Made by a program: the position numbers and the translations under genes. This document shows positions 35,826 through 45,000 of a stretch of DNA of 64,000 bases, piece by piece; the stretch's first letter is position 1, and the number at the start of each line of letters is the position of its first letter. Under the pieces are notes generated by a model. It was not told the DNA's origin. It searched no databases and worked only from the letters and a program-made list of their open reading frames with translations. The stretch comes from CAWDLX01 sp963753485 (GTDB taxonomy: Bacteria; Actinomycetota; Actinomycetes; Mycobacteriales; Micromonosporaceae), in the NCBI GenBank assembly GCA_963753485.1, contig CAVWCL010000007.1, forward strand, positions 1 to 64,000, read 5' to 3'.

Positions 35826-36212
35826 TCACGCAACAGCTCGTCGACGCTTCGCCGGGCGACCCAGCTTGGCGTTGTCATCTGTGTTGAGCACTCTCGCCAG
35901 ACCGTCGAGTTGAGCTTGCATTGCCTCGATCTTGTGCCGAGCTTCGTCCAGATCGATGGGTGCTGCACCGTTGATGGCGGCATTGCGGATGTACGTCGAC
36001 ACGGGCACGCCGGCGGCTGCGGCCGCTCGTTCGATCGGCCCGAGCTCACCACGACTGAACCTGACCGACACGACGGACCGAACGTCGGCGCCAATCGCTG
36101 GCGCGGCTTCTGCCTCCCATGCCTCGGGGTTGTCTCGTTCGCTGTATGCCTCGTCGGCGAGCCTCGCTAGCTCGGCGTCGGTGAGGCCGGTGACGGGGTC
36201 TCGTTTGGTCAT
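35826..36212 (-). CDS. Probable antitoxin of a type II toxin-antitoxin pair
   Basis: The 128-residue protein is acidic at the N-terminus (TDAELARLADEAYSERDNPE). In the middle it has a ribbon-helix-helix-like segment, VSVRFSRGELGPIERAAAAA followed by GVPVSTYIRNAAI. The C-terminus is a basic helix. ATG 36212 follows GGGAGAACCG and overlaps the upstream gene by four bases. Its order after a small basic protein fits a toxin-first pair. It could instead be a mobilisation accessory (MobC-like) protein. Confidence 0.65.
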   Translation of the reverse strand: MTKRDPVTGLTDAELARLADEAYSERDNPEAWEAEAAPAIGADVRSVVSVRFSRGELGPIERAAAAAGVPVSTYIRNAAINGAAPIDLDEARHKIEAMQAQLDGLARVLNTDDNAKLGRPAKRRRAVA

Positions 36213-36451
36213 CGGTTCTCCCACGCGTTGATCGGGATGGCGGTGCGCAAGGCCACTTGGTAGATGAACGCTACGGTCAGACGTCGCCTCGCTGCCGTGC
36301 GACCGCTGGCGAGGTGAGTGGCCGCCCGGCCGCGTAGGTTCCGGCGGAACGCGGAGTTGGGGCTCACGAGCACCTCCTCAATCTCGGTCATCGTCGCTCG
36401 ACGGGTGGCGTAGGCGGTGTTGTGACCCCAGTAGATCTGCTGGAGTCTCAT
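36209..36451 (-). CDS. Probable toxin, BrnT-like small basic protein
   Basis: This 80-residue basic protein starts MRLQQIYWGHNTAYATRRAT and contains FRRNLRGRAATHLASGRT and a C-terminal RTAIPINAWE. The pattern (W/Y-G-H near the start, an acidic helix, RxGRT, then a terminal AxE) resembles BrnT/RelE-fold toxins, though similarity is weak by eye. The next gene overlaps it and encodes a ribbon-helix-helix-like partner. ATG 36451 is used; an ATG three codons upstream is possible. Confidence 0.55.
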   Translation of the reverse strand: MRLQQIYWGHNTAYATRRATMTEIEEVLVSPNSAFRRNLRGRAATHLASGRTAARRRLTVAFIYQVALRTAIPINAWENR

Positions 36452-36746
36452 CGGTGGCACGGGGGCGTCACCTCGTCATACGCAAGAGTGTACCGCGTCC
36501 TACGTGATGATCTTGCTGCGATGTGCCCACACTGGGTCACATCACCGGCAGATACTGCTCGCGAGGGCACTCAACCGCTCCCACCGGTCGGATCCACCAG
36601 CGAAGCGTAGAGGTCCCGCTCGCTCACGAGCGGAGTCCGTTAATCGTTGCCCGGCGACCGGACACAAACCGACCGGTGAGAACGGTTGAATGAAGATCTT
36701 GGACACATTGTTTAGCCCGACGCCGCTGATCATCGACACTGAACCG

Positions 36747-37361
36747 ATGACGCCACTGTTCGTGCGGCGGACCGTCACGGTGGTTACCCTCGCGGGACTG
36801 CTTGCAGCGACGGGCTGCAACCAGAACGGCAACACTCCTGCGGCAACCGGGCGTACCGCGACCAGCCCGAGCCCGAACGCCAGCGTCGCGACCGGTGGCC
36901 CGTCACCGGGCGGGCAGCCCTCAGCGGTCACGGCCTCCACCGCGCCGCCGGATACGCGTCCGATCGTCGGGGACCTGGTCGCCGCGGCCCAGAACGTCCA
37001 GTGCTCCTACGTGCCGAACGGCAATCTCGATGGCAGCGACGGCCTGACCGTCTTCATGTACGTCTACCTCGTCGGCGCGAGTTCGCTGCCCGGCCGGATG
37101 CAAACGGCGGTCTCGTTCGGCAACGGATACGGCGTGACCTACACGGGGTCGCCCAGTGGCAGCGCCTATCAGCCGATGCAGGGCCCGATCCGGGCCGGCG
37201 ATTGGGGCCACGTCCTCACCGTGCGGATCACAGTCGACCCGGCCGACCAGTACCGGGAGTCCAGTGAGTCCAACAACGCCATCTCGGTCGCTGTTGACCT
37301 GCCACCGTCGCGACCGGCCACCACCGTTGATCCGCTGCCCTGCACAGCAACCCCGGCTTAA
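36747..37361 (+). CDS. Secreted lipoprotein with CARDB-like domain
   Basis: The 204-residue precursor begins MTPLFVRRTVTVVTLAGLLA and has a lipobox-type LLAATGC cleavage site, then a Ser/Thr/Pro/Gly linker of about 60 residues. The folded part ends DPADQYRESSESNNAISVAV, the signature of CARDB (cell-adhesion-related, APHP) beta-sandwiches. An upstream in-frame ATG at 36690 would precede the signal peptide and is less likely. The role is unknown; it would be anchored to the outer face of the membrane. Confidence 0.75.
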   Translation: MTPLFVRRTVTVVTLAGLLAATGCNQNGNTPAATGRTATSPSPNASVATGGPSPGGQPSAVTASTAPPDTRPIVGDLVAAAQNVQCSYVPNGNLDGSDGLTVFMYVYLVGASSLPGRMQTAVSFGNGYGVTYTGSPSGSAYQPMQGPIRAGDWGHVLTVRITVDPADQYRESSESNNAISVAVDLPPSRPATTVDPLPCTATPA

Positions 37362-37497
37362 TCTCGCCGATGTGGGAGGAAGCGGCCGCGCAACTGTCGC
37401 AGGTGGATACTCGGCGGCGCACTTGCTCGGATGGGTAGCGTGGACGTATGAGCTGGCCCGCCGGTCGGGGGCATCGCATGACCGGCGGGCGTGAGTG

Positions 37498-39363
37498 CTA
37501 GCGCGGGAGCTTGGTGATGAACGTTCCCCAGTCTGCGAGCAACGAGCGGGGAGTGCTGGGTATGAACTCGTTGCCCATCCAGACGGCGTCATCGGCGAAG
37601 ACCGCGGCGGAGTAGTCTCCCCAGCGTGCGACGCCCGGCACTGGTTCCTGGAAGAAGTTGTATCCGGAGAAGCCGTCCTCTGGGGCCGCGCCTGCTTCTG
37701 CGACGTGGATCGGGCCGACCGGTTGGACTAGGTCGAACCGGACGTAGGCGGCGCTGGGGAAGAAGTCAGGTCCGCTGAGCGTGAAGGACATCGCGCCGAG
37801 GCCGTGCCTGCTTACGGCGATAGAGGGGTAGAGCACGTTCTCCCCGTCCGCCGCCAGGTAGCCCTGATGGACGATGGCTGCGACAACGCCGGAGGGGGTG
37901 CCGATGGCGCTGACCACGAAGTAGGCGATGCCGATTCTTGGCGGTCCGGTCGCGGAGGTGACCGTGGTGTTGGTGGCGCCGTAGAGGATGCCGTGGAGGT
38001 CGGTGACCTGGCTCCGCATCCGGGAGTCGTTGCTGTTGATCGCCTCCAGGGGATCGTTGTCGTTGAACTGCTGATTGAGCAGGTCACGCAGCGGAGTGGG
38101 CCCTTCTTTCTGGGTCGCGCCTGTGTTTTGGGGCACGCCGTACGTCTGGCTGGCGAGCACCACGTGCCGCAGCGCGACGCTGGGCGTGGCGCTGTTGAGC
38201 GATCCAGTGCCGGTGAGGGACCAGACGGCGATGCGATTGTCGAGCGACGCGGTGCTCTGGAAGATGTCGTCCGGGCCGCCGCTCATCAGCAGCTCGGTAC
38301 CGCTGCCTGGATCTAGAGCCGTTGAGGGCTGTATCGATCCCCACATCGGCAGGTTCGCGTCACCAGTGGGCACCGGGCCGAGGTCGAGGTGGACGAATCC
38401 AACGGATGACGTGCTGCCTTCCAGGCTGGCCCGGCCAAGCGCGTACATCTGGACGCCGTTGAAGAACATGCTCGCGTTGTTCTGGAGCTCGTTGGTGTCG
38501 ATGAACACGCCGTCTTCATTGGCGCCGAGTAGCGGCTGGTCCGGAAGGCACGGGCAGGCCGTGTGGGCGGGCGTGCCGTTCAGACCGTCATCGCTGCTGT
38601 CGATGGTGAACAGGTTCCACGATCCGGTCGGGTCGCTGGTCTGGCTGACCGCGATCAGTAGGTGCGTCCGGTTGGCGGGTGGCTGGCCGAAGTTGCCAGG
38701 TGAGTCCACCTCAAGGATCGTCTGGATGAAGCGCTGGCCCACGGGGTCGTAGTAGCACTTCGGGTCCGAGACGTCGTCGCCAACGAAGCCGGTGACACGG
38801 TTGAAGAACGGCACTAAATTATAGAACTGGTTGAGCGCGGTGACTGCGGTCACGGTGTTTCCGTTCTCGTCGTAAACGGCGAGCGCATCATTGATCACCT
38901 CCACGACGAAGCCATCTCCCGCGCAGAGAGCCTGGTCAGGTGGCTCTATGTTGTTATTCGTACTCGTGTATATGCCGGTGCCGGCATTCCGCTGGTCGAT
39001 GTGGGAGATGCCGTTGAATCCAGTCGCTGCGCCGATCGAGTTCACGGTCTGCGTACCCGCCGGTGACGGCGGCTGGAGCGCCGCGCTGCGCGCCCTCGGT
39101 GAAGCCGCCGCGGCATGCGCGTGGAAACCGAGTGTCTGGGCAGTGTGGAAGTCGGGCTGGCTTGCCGCGCCCCTGACGGCTGTCGCGGTCAGGCTCACCG
39201 GCGTCGTGGTGCCGTAGAACGTAGCCGAGCCAAGGGTCTGGGGTGCGTTGTCCGGCGCCGATCTGGCCGGGACCGTGGTGAGGGTAGCGGCTGATGCCGT
39301 CGGCAGGGACACGAAAAGCGTTGCACACAGCGTAATGGCGAGCACAGCTAACCTTCGGATCAT
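37498..39363 (-). CDS. Large secreted protein, function unknown
   Basis: This 621-residue precursor has a Sec signal peptide (MIRRLAVLAITLCATLFVSL then PTASA). The mature part has few charged stretches and contains EPPDQALCAGDGFVVEVIND, FQGVSDPK-like blocks (DDVSDPKCYYDPVGQRFIQT) and WGDYSAAVFADDAVWMGNEF. The repeated aromatic/Gly blades suggest a beta-propeller or sialidase-like fold of the kind seen in secreted actinobacterial proteins. The start at 39363 is chosen because the signal peptide begins there; the open frame extends further upstream. Confidence 0.75.
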   Translation of the reverse strand: MIRRLAVLAITLCATLFVSLPTASAATLTTVPARSAPDNAPQTLGSATFYGTTTPVSLTATAVRGAASQPDFHTAQTLGFHAHAAAASPRARSAALQPPSPAGTQTVNSIGAATGFNGISHIDQRNAGTGIYTSTNNNIEPPDQALCAGDGFVVEVINDALAVYDENGNTVTAVTALNQFYNLVPFFNRVTGFVGDDVSDPKCYYDPVGQRFIQTILEVDSPGNFGQPPANRTHLLIAVSQTSDPTGSWNLFTIDSSDDGLNGTPAHTACPCLPDQPLLGANEDGVFIDTNELQNNASMFFNGVQMYALGRASLEGSTSSVGFVHLDLGPVPTGDANLPMWGSIQPSTALDPGSGTELLMSGGPDDIFQSTASLDNRIAVWSLTGTGSLNSATPSVALRHVVLASQTYGVPQNTGATQKEGPTPLRDLLNQQFNDNDPLEAINSNDSRMRSQVTDLHGILYGATNTTVTSATGPPRIGIAYFVVSAIGTPSGVVAAIVHQGYLAADGENVLYPSIAVSRHGLGAMSFTLSGPDFFPSAAYVRFDLVQPVGPIHVAEAGAAPEDGFSGYNFFQEPVPGVARWGDYSAAVFADDAVWMGNEFIPSTPRSLLADWGTFITKLPR

Positions 39364-39699
39364 ATCAACCGTCCCACTCTCGTTCTTGATGGCGTGATCC
39401 CGAATCAGGCGACCCATGACGGTGACGTGCCCAACTTCACGGCCGTGTTAATAGGCACAAGTGTCGGCGCCTCAAGGCCACGGGTCAAGCATCTTCAGTC
39501 GATCCGCATTGAGAAACGTTGATCGAGCCGGGAGTCGATGAGATCCCACGGTCATTTCAAGATCGTGTCATAGGTCCGAGGATGAACAGACGCCGCATGT
39601 CGCGGGTTGCCCAGCGGGCTTCAGTGATGTCGGTGCGTCCCACCAGGCATAACGTTCCGATGGCGAGGTCACGCCGCGTGGGCATTCTGGGACCGGATT
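39364..39699. other. Intergenic, no gene recognised
   Basis: This stretch holds the promoter region of the large secreted protein and the decayed edge of an IS110-type element. No conserved frame, repeat or RNA gene was recognised. Confidence 0.4.
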
Positions 39700-40248
39700 C
39701 GGAGCTCTAGCCCAGGGCTGGAACGCGTCGGCTTCCTCATCGACGACTGGCTGGCCACGCAGGCGCGAGTGTCCGGTGTGGAACAACGCATGGTCGGTGT
39801 CCTTGACGCGGTGGGCCTGACCGCGCTGGTGACCTCCATCCCCGGCCTGTCCGCGGTCGGCGCGGCGGTCATCCTGGCCGAGACCGGTGACCTGGCCCGC
39901 TTCGCCAGCAGCCGCAGCGTGGTCAAACATGCCGGGCTCAACCCGGCCGAGAACACCTCCGGCACGTTCCGCAATATCCGCAAGGTCAGCCGCCGCGGCC
40001 GGACCCGCACTACGGGTGACCGCCTGGCGGGCCGTGTGGGCCGCGCTGCCCACCAACCCGATCCTGTCGGCCAAGTTCACCCACCCGACCAGTCGTGACG
40101 GCAACCGGTTCACCCCCCGCCCAGGCCCGGGTGGCCTGCGCCGCCGCGCTGCTGCGCTGGCTGCAGGCCATCACCACCCACCAGGTGGCGTGGAACCCCG
40201 CCATCGCCGCCGGCGCCGTACGCGGCCGCCGACCCGCGGCCGCGGCCT
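39700..40248 (+). pseudogene. IS110-family transposase C-terminal remnant
   Basis: The reading SIPGLSAVGAAVILAETGDL, then FASSRSVVKHAGLNPAENTS and SGTFRNIRKVSRRG, is the Transposase_20 domain of IS110/IS1111 elements. Two frameshifts follow: the reading moves to LRVTAWRAVWAALPTNPILS, then to ARVACAAALLRWLQAITTHQ and AIAAGAVRGRRPAAAA, stopping at 40248. The DEDD catalytic N-terminal domain is missing. Confidence 0.8.
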
Positions 40249-40475
40249 GACCACCAGCCCGCAGGCAGCCGACTTGTCCACAGTGGATCGTTGAGGAGTC
40301 GTTACAGCCCAAACAGACCAGGGTCCAAGCGGAACCCGAAGCCCGTGGTCCCCCGTGAGCCCATCAGCTCGTCACTCAGCCCAGGTTTGTGCGTCAATGG
40401 CTCGGCGGCAGGAACGGGCGAGGCCATCAGTCAATTTCTGCATCGCCATGGGTGGTTTGCGGGCCGGGGTGTGGG

Positions 40476-43475
40476 TCAGGTTTCGAGTTGGTCGTCGATG
40501 TCGTGGTTGGCGGCGTTGGGCGTTGGCCGGTTTGGGCGTCCGGTGGGAAGTTCTTCCTGGTGTGTCGCAGGGGATGGTCGTCCTCGCATGGGCACGCTTG
40601 GGGGTTGCCGTGCGGATCTTTGGAGGTCGTCGAGAGTGCGGCGGGCGAGGTTGATGGCGCCGTCGTCGCCGAGTGCTGCACCGCGAGCCGCGAGCGTGTG
40701 GTAGGTCGCGTCGCCGAGCTGGGAGCGCAGGGTGGTCTGCGTGCTGGCGAGCCGGTCGGCGTCCGTGCCGTGGATCGGGCCGGCCGTTGCTGAGGTTGTC
40801 ATCGCGGCGAGGAGCTGGGCGGCCGCTTCGTGCGCGCCGAGCCGTTGGAAGACCTGGATGCATAGCCGGATGGTGATCCACGTCTGGTTCCAGGAGCCGG
40901 CCCGGTGCCACTCGTCGACGAGCTCGGCGAGATCGGCCAGTGCGCGGCTGGGGTTGCCCAGACGCACCTCGATCGATGTGGCGGACAGCCCGGCAGCGGC
41001 GGCGGTGAACCGGTCGCCGGCGGCTCGTGCGATCTGCCACGCACGGCGGAGGTGCGGCAGCGCTTGATCTGGTGACTGCTCTAGCCGAATCTCTCCGGCG
41101 GCGTAGCGCGCCCAGCCCGTGAGCAGCGGAGCATCCAGCGGCTCGGCCCGGGCACATATCTCGTCGGCGGCCGCCATCGCTTGCTGGTCACCGGTGTAAC
41201 CGCGGGCGAGCGAGGCGTCGACGGCGAATAGCAGCTCGGCGAAGGTGTCCCCGGCGGCCTGTGCCGTGGCGCTGGCGGTACGATACTGGGCCACCGCTTC
41301 GTCCGGTCGGCCTTGGAATAGGAGGGTGTCTCCCAGCGCCTCGAAGGCGAAGGCCACAAAATCGGGCGGTCCTTCCGCAGCTGTCGCCCGCTCGGCGAGC
41401 GTCCGCGCCCGCCGGAGATCGCCGCGCCGCCAGGCGCCCATCGCCGCTAAGGCGAGCACGGCGGGGAGGGCCGGGTGCCGGGTGCCCGGTGTGCGGTCGC
41501 TGGCCGCCTCGGCCCATTCGGACACCTCGGCCGGCATGCGGAACCACGCGTACAGGTATAGCGGTGCGAGCAGCCGCAGTGCGGTGTTGGCGGCGTCCGC
41601 GTGGAGGGACCACCGGCATGCGGCTCGAAGGTTGGCCAGTTCGAGATCGAGGGTGTCCAGCCAGCGCGCGGCCTGGTTGGTCCGCAGCCCGGCGCAGGCC
41701 GTGGCGGTGAGGGTGGCGAAGTACGTGGCGTGTCGCCGTTTGGCTTCGGCGAGCAGATCCCGTTCGCGGAGGCGCTGCTCGGCGCGGGCGCGCACCGGCT
41801 CCAGCATCAGGTAGCGGGTGTGCCCGGTGGTCTCCACCGGGGTGATGATGGAGCGATCGACGAGTGCGACGAGCAGATCGGCGACATCGCCGACGTTGCG
41901 GCCGAGGACGGCGGCGGCCGAGTCGGCGGTGCAGGCCCCGGCGAACACGGCGAGGTGCTCGGCGAGATCCCGATCGGGGTCGGCGAGCCGGTCCAGTGAC
42001 CAGTCCACGACGGCCGCCACCGACTGGTGACGAGCCAGGCCTGATCGGGTCCCGGAGAGTCGGTCGACCCGGCCGGTGAGGTCGGCGGCGATCTCGCCCG
42101 GCGTGCGGGCGGCGGCGCGGGCCGCGGCGAGCTCGATGGCCAGCGGCAGGCCGGCGACCTGCTGGCAGATCTGGCGCACGGCGACAAGGTCGTACGCGGA
42201 CAGCGTGAGTCCCGGCCGCGCCGCGCGGGCGCGGTCGGCGAACAACCGTGCCGCCCCGTCCACCGTCAGCGGCTCGACGACGATGCGTTGCTCGCCCGGT
42301 ACCCCAAGCGGCTCACGGCTGGTGGCCAGCACGCGGACCTCGGCGGTGTGCTCGACCACCTGCTGCGTGAGCCGCCCGGCCGCGTCGTGCACGTGCTCGC
42401 AGTTGTCCAGCACCAGCAGCGCCCGACGCTCATCAAGTACCTCGACCAGGCGCTCGATGATCGAGCGACCGTGCCGCCGGTGGATGGCCAGGACGGAGGC
42501 CACCGCGGCGGGAACCGCGTGCGCGTCGGAGACCGCGGCGAGGTCGCAGAACCACACACCATCCGCGAAGTCCCCGGCCAGCCGCGTAGCGACCTCGATG
42601 GCCAGCCGCGTCTTGCCAACGCCGCCGGGCCCGATCAGCGTGACGTGGCGCCCAGCGCAAACAATCTCCGACACGGCGACCACCTCGTCGTCCCGGCTCA
42701 CGAAGGAGGTCACCGGACGTGGCAACCTCGCTCGAGTGCCGGCGACGCTGCGCTGGCCGCGCAGGACCCGTAGGTGCAGGCTGCGGAGATCCTCCCCAGG
42801 GTCCAGGCCGAGCTCGTCGGCCAGTCGGGCGCGGTACCGCTCGTACGCCGCCAGCGCCTCACTGGCCCGCCCCGCGTCGTAGCACGCCGCCACGAGAATT
42901 TCGACCGCCCGTTCCCGCAGCGGGTACTCCCGCGCCAGCGCCGCCGCGTGCTCCGCGGCCTCGTCGCTGCGCCCCACTGCCAGCAGCGCCGCGGCCTGCT
43001 CCTCGCGGGCAGTCCTGCGCAGCTCCTCCAGCCGCTCGGCGGCGGTCAGCACGTCAGGATCGCCGAGGCACCCAACGTAGGCCGGACCTCGCCACAGCGA
43101 CAACGCCTCGTCGAGCAGCCGCAGCGCCTGGCCGGCTTCGCTCGCCGTGCGGGCCTCCACGATCAGCTGCTCGAAGACCGCCGCGTCGAAGGCGCCCGGG
43201 GCCGGGCGCAGCCGGTAACCGAGGCCTGCGGTTTCCAGGCCGGCACCGGCGCCGAGCCGGCGGCGCAGCCGAGAAACATGCGACTGGAGTGCGGCGGCCG
43301 GATCCGCCGGCTGCTGCTCCCCCCACAGACCCTCGGCCAACCGCTCGGCCGGCACCACCTGACCGGCACGCGCGAGCAACACCGCCAGCAGTGCGCTCTG
43401 GCGTGGCCCGGCGAGAGGCGCCGGGTCGCCGCGGTCGTCGGCCACCTCGATCGGCCCGAGTACCCGGTACCGCAC
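40476..43475 (-). CDS. SARP/AfsR-type transcriptional regulator with NB-ARC and TPR domains
   Basis: The 999-residue protein starts at GTG 43475 with VRYRVLGPIEVADDRGD, the usual SARP beginning. An OmpR-like winged helix occupies about residues 1-90, BTAD about 95-240 (YPLRERAVEILVAACYDAGR) and NB-ARC about 270-560, with Walker A LIGPGGVGKTRLAIE and Walker B ALLVLDNCEH. The C-terminus is a TPR-like solenoid. Such regulators activate nearby secondary-metabolism or export genes. It diverges from a methyltransferase gene across 107 bp, its most likely target. Confidence 0.9.
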   Translation of the reverse strand: MRYRVLGPIEVADDRGDPAPLAGPRQSALLAVLLARAGQVVPAERLAEGLWGEQQPADPAAALQSHVSRLRRRLGAGAGLETAGLGYRLRPAPGAFDAAVFEQLIVEARTASEAGQALRLLDEALSLWRGPAYVGCLGDPDVLTAAERLEELRRTAREEQAAALLAVGRSDEAAEHAAALAREYPLRERAVEILVAACYDAGRASEALAAYERYRARLADELGLDPGEDLRSLHLRVLRGQRSVAGTRARLPRPVTSFVSRDDEVVAVSEIVCAGRHVTLIGPGGVGKTRLAIEVATRLAGDFADGVWFCDLAAVSDAHAVPAAVASVLAIHRRHGRSIIERLVEVLDERRALLVLDNCEHVHDAAGRLTQQVVEHTAEVRVLATSREPLGVPGEQRIVVEPLTVDGAARLFADRARAARPGLTLSAYDLVAVRQICQQVAGLPLAIELAAARAAARTPGEIAADLTGRVDRLSGTRSGLARHQSVAAVVDWSLDRLADPDRDLAEHLAVFAGACTADSAAAVLGRNVGDVADLLVALVDRSIITPVETTGHTRYLMLEPVRARAEQRLRERDLLAEAKRRHATYFATLTATACAGLRTNQAARWLDTLDLELANLRAACRWSLHADAANTALRLLAPLYLYAWFRMPAEVSEWAEAASDRTPGTRHPALPAVLALAAMGAWRRGDLRRARTLAERATAAEGPPDFVAFAFEALGDTLLFQGRPDEAVAQYRTASATAQAAGDTFAELLFAVDASLARGYTGDQQAMAAADEICARAEPLDAPLLTGWARYAAGEIRLEQSPDQALPHLRRAWQIARAAGDRFTAAAAGLSATSIEVRLGNPSRALADLAELVDEWHRAGSWNQTWITIRLCIQVFQRLGAHEAAAQLLAAMTTSATAGPIHGTDADRLASTQTTLRSQLGDATYHTLAARGAALGDDGAINLARRTLDDLQRSARQPPSVPMRGRPSPATHQEELPTGRPNRPTPNAANHDIDDQLET

Positions 43476-43582
43476 GGTACAAGCATGCGGCGCCCGCTCC
43501 CGCTCGCAAGCGCCACGACAGGCAGATGACAGTGGCCCGGTCCACGGTTCTGCCACGGACAACGGACAACAGGAGGCACACC

Positions 43583-44674
43583 ATGACCACCACCGTGGAC
43601 ACCACCCGCCGCGAGGCCATCGTCGAGCAACTCTTCCTCGGCGCGATCGGGGCCTTGGAGACGCTGCACGTCTACCTCGGAGACCGGCTTGGCCTGTACG
43701 CGTCGCTGGCGCAAACCGCGGACGCATCCCCCGGCGAGCTGGCGGCCAACGCGGGGATCGCCGAGCGGTACGCCCGCGAGTGGCTCGAACAGCAGGCCGT
43801 CGCCGGCCTGCTCGACGTCGTCGACGACGGCGACCCGGCCACCCGGCGCTACCGGCTACCGGCAGAGGTTGCCGAGGTCATGACCCACCCTGACAGCCTC
43901 AACTACCTCGCGCCGCTCGCGCCGCTCGTGGCGAGCCTCGGCCAGACGCTTCCCGCGGTGCTCGAAGCGTTCCGCACCGGCGGCGGGGTGCCGTACGCGG
44001 CGTACGGCGAGGACTTCCGGGAAGGTATCGCCCGGCTCAACCGGCCAATGTTTCGCCACCAGCTCGCCGCGCATTGGATCCCGGCACTGCCCGACATCCA
44101 GACCCGGCTGCAAGCCACCGACACCCCGGCCCGCGTCGCCGACCTCGGCTGCGGCACCGGCTGGTCGAGCATCGCGCTCGCCCAGGCCCATCCCGCCGCC
44201 CACATCGACGGCATCGACCTCGACCAAGCGTCCATCGCGGAGGCCCGGCGCAACGCCGTGGCCGCTGGTGTCACCGACCGGGTGCGCTTCGAATGCCGCG
44301 ACGCTGCCGATCCCACCCTCGCCGGGCAGTACGACCTGGTCACAATCTTCGAGACCCTGCACGACCTGACCGATCCCGTGGCGGCCCTGCGCGCGGCGGC
44401 AGCCCTCCTCACGACCGGCGGGGCGGTGCTCATCGGCGACGAAAAGGTGGCGGAGACCTTCACTGCGCCCGGCGACGAACTGGAACGGTTCAACTACGGC
44501 TGGAGCGCCCTGCATTGCCTCCCCGCCAGTCTGACCGAGCCGACCTCGGCCGCAACCGGAACGGTGATAAGGCCCGACACCGTACGCCGTTTCGCCCGGG
44601 AAGCGGGCTTCTCCGCTGTCACGGTCCTGCCCATCGAACACGACCTCTGGCGCTTCTACCGCCTCGACCCGTAA
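43583..44674 (+). CDS. SAM-dependent methyltransferase with N-terminal winged helix (Rv2258c-like)
   Basis: The 363-residue protein parallels the one at 1661-2725: a winged-helix part (LYVYLGDRLGLYASL-type segment, REWLEQQAVAGLLDV) and a methyltransferase domain with VADLGCGTGWSSIALAQAHP near residue 187, FETLHDLTDP and TGGAVLIGDEKVAE. The ATG follows AGGAGG at 43571. Divergence from the SARP regulator suggests control by it. The substrate is unknown. Confidence 0.87.
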   Translation: MTTTVDTTRREAIVEQLFLGAIGALETLHVYLGDRLGLYASLAQTADASPGELAANAGIAERYAREWLEQQAVAGLLDVVDDGDPATRRYRLPAEVAEVMTHPDSLNYLAPLAPLVASLGQTLPAVLEAFRTGGGVPYAAYGEDFREGIARLNRPMFRHQLAAHWIPALPDIQTRLQATDTPARVADLGCGTGWSSIALAQAHPAAHIDGIDLDQASIAEARRNAVAAGVTDRVRFECRDAADPTLAGQYDLVTIFETLHDLTDPVAALRAAAALLTTGGAVLIGDEKVAETFTAPGDELERFNYGWSALHCLPASLTEPTSAATGTVIRPDTVRRFAREAGFSAVTVLPIEHDLWRFYRLDP

Positions 44675-44985
44675 CCAACCAGCAAACGCCACGCGGCCGT
44701 ACAGCCGGATGACAACCGCATGCCACACCGGACCGTGGCGTACGAGACAGCGTCGCACACCAGTGGCACCAGGTCGATGCTGGTGCGTTCATCGGCCGAT
44801 CCGAGGCAGCCGCATTTCTGCCGCGGAGCACGCCGCTGCAGGAGCGCGAGGTATACCAGGAAGGCGAGGTACAGCATTGCCTCGATGCCCGCCACCGCCC
44901 GTTGCGTCGACGACCACGTCGCCGGAGCGAGCAGAACCGCCCCTGTCGGCAACAGCAGCGCAGCCGCACCTACGGCGACCAACAC
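44656..44985 (-). CDS. MauE-like membrane protein, probably 5'-truncated
   Basis: This 109-residue protein has two hydrophobic spans (VAVGAAALLLPTGAVLLAP and GIEAMLYLAFLVYLALLQ) and the loop QKCGCLGSADERT, the CGCxG motif of MauE/DoxX-type proteins linked to thiol redox chemistry. Complete MauE proteins have about four helices, so the N-terminal half seems lost at the junction with the RNA methyltransferase gene 15 bp upstream. It overlaps the end of the convergent methyltransferase gene. Confidence 0.55.
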   Translation of the reverse strand: MLVAVGAAALLLPTGAVLLAPATWSSTQRAVAGIEAMLYLAFLVYLALLQRRAPRQKCGCLGSADERTSIDLVPLVCDAVSYATVRCGMRLSSGCTAAWRLLVGYGSRR

Positions 44986-45000
44986 GGCGGGCAGGGCGCG

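Noticed and set aside
40290..40475. Short plus-strand frames between the IS110 remnant and the SARP gene
   Set aside because: No start signal, motif or conserved pattern was seen; they overlap the SARP 3' end antisense.
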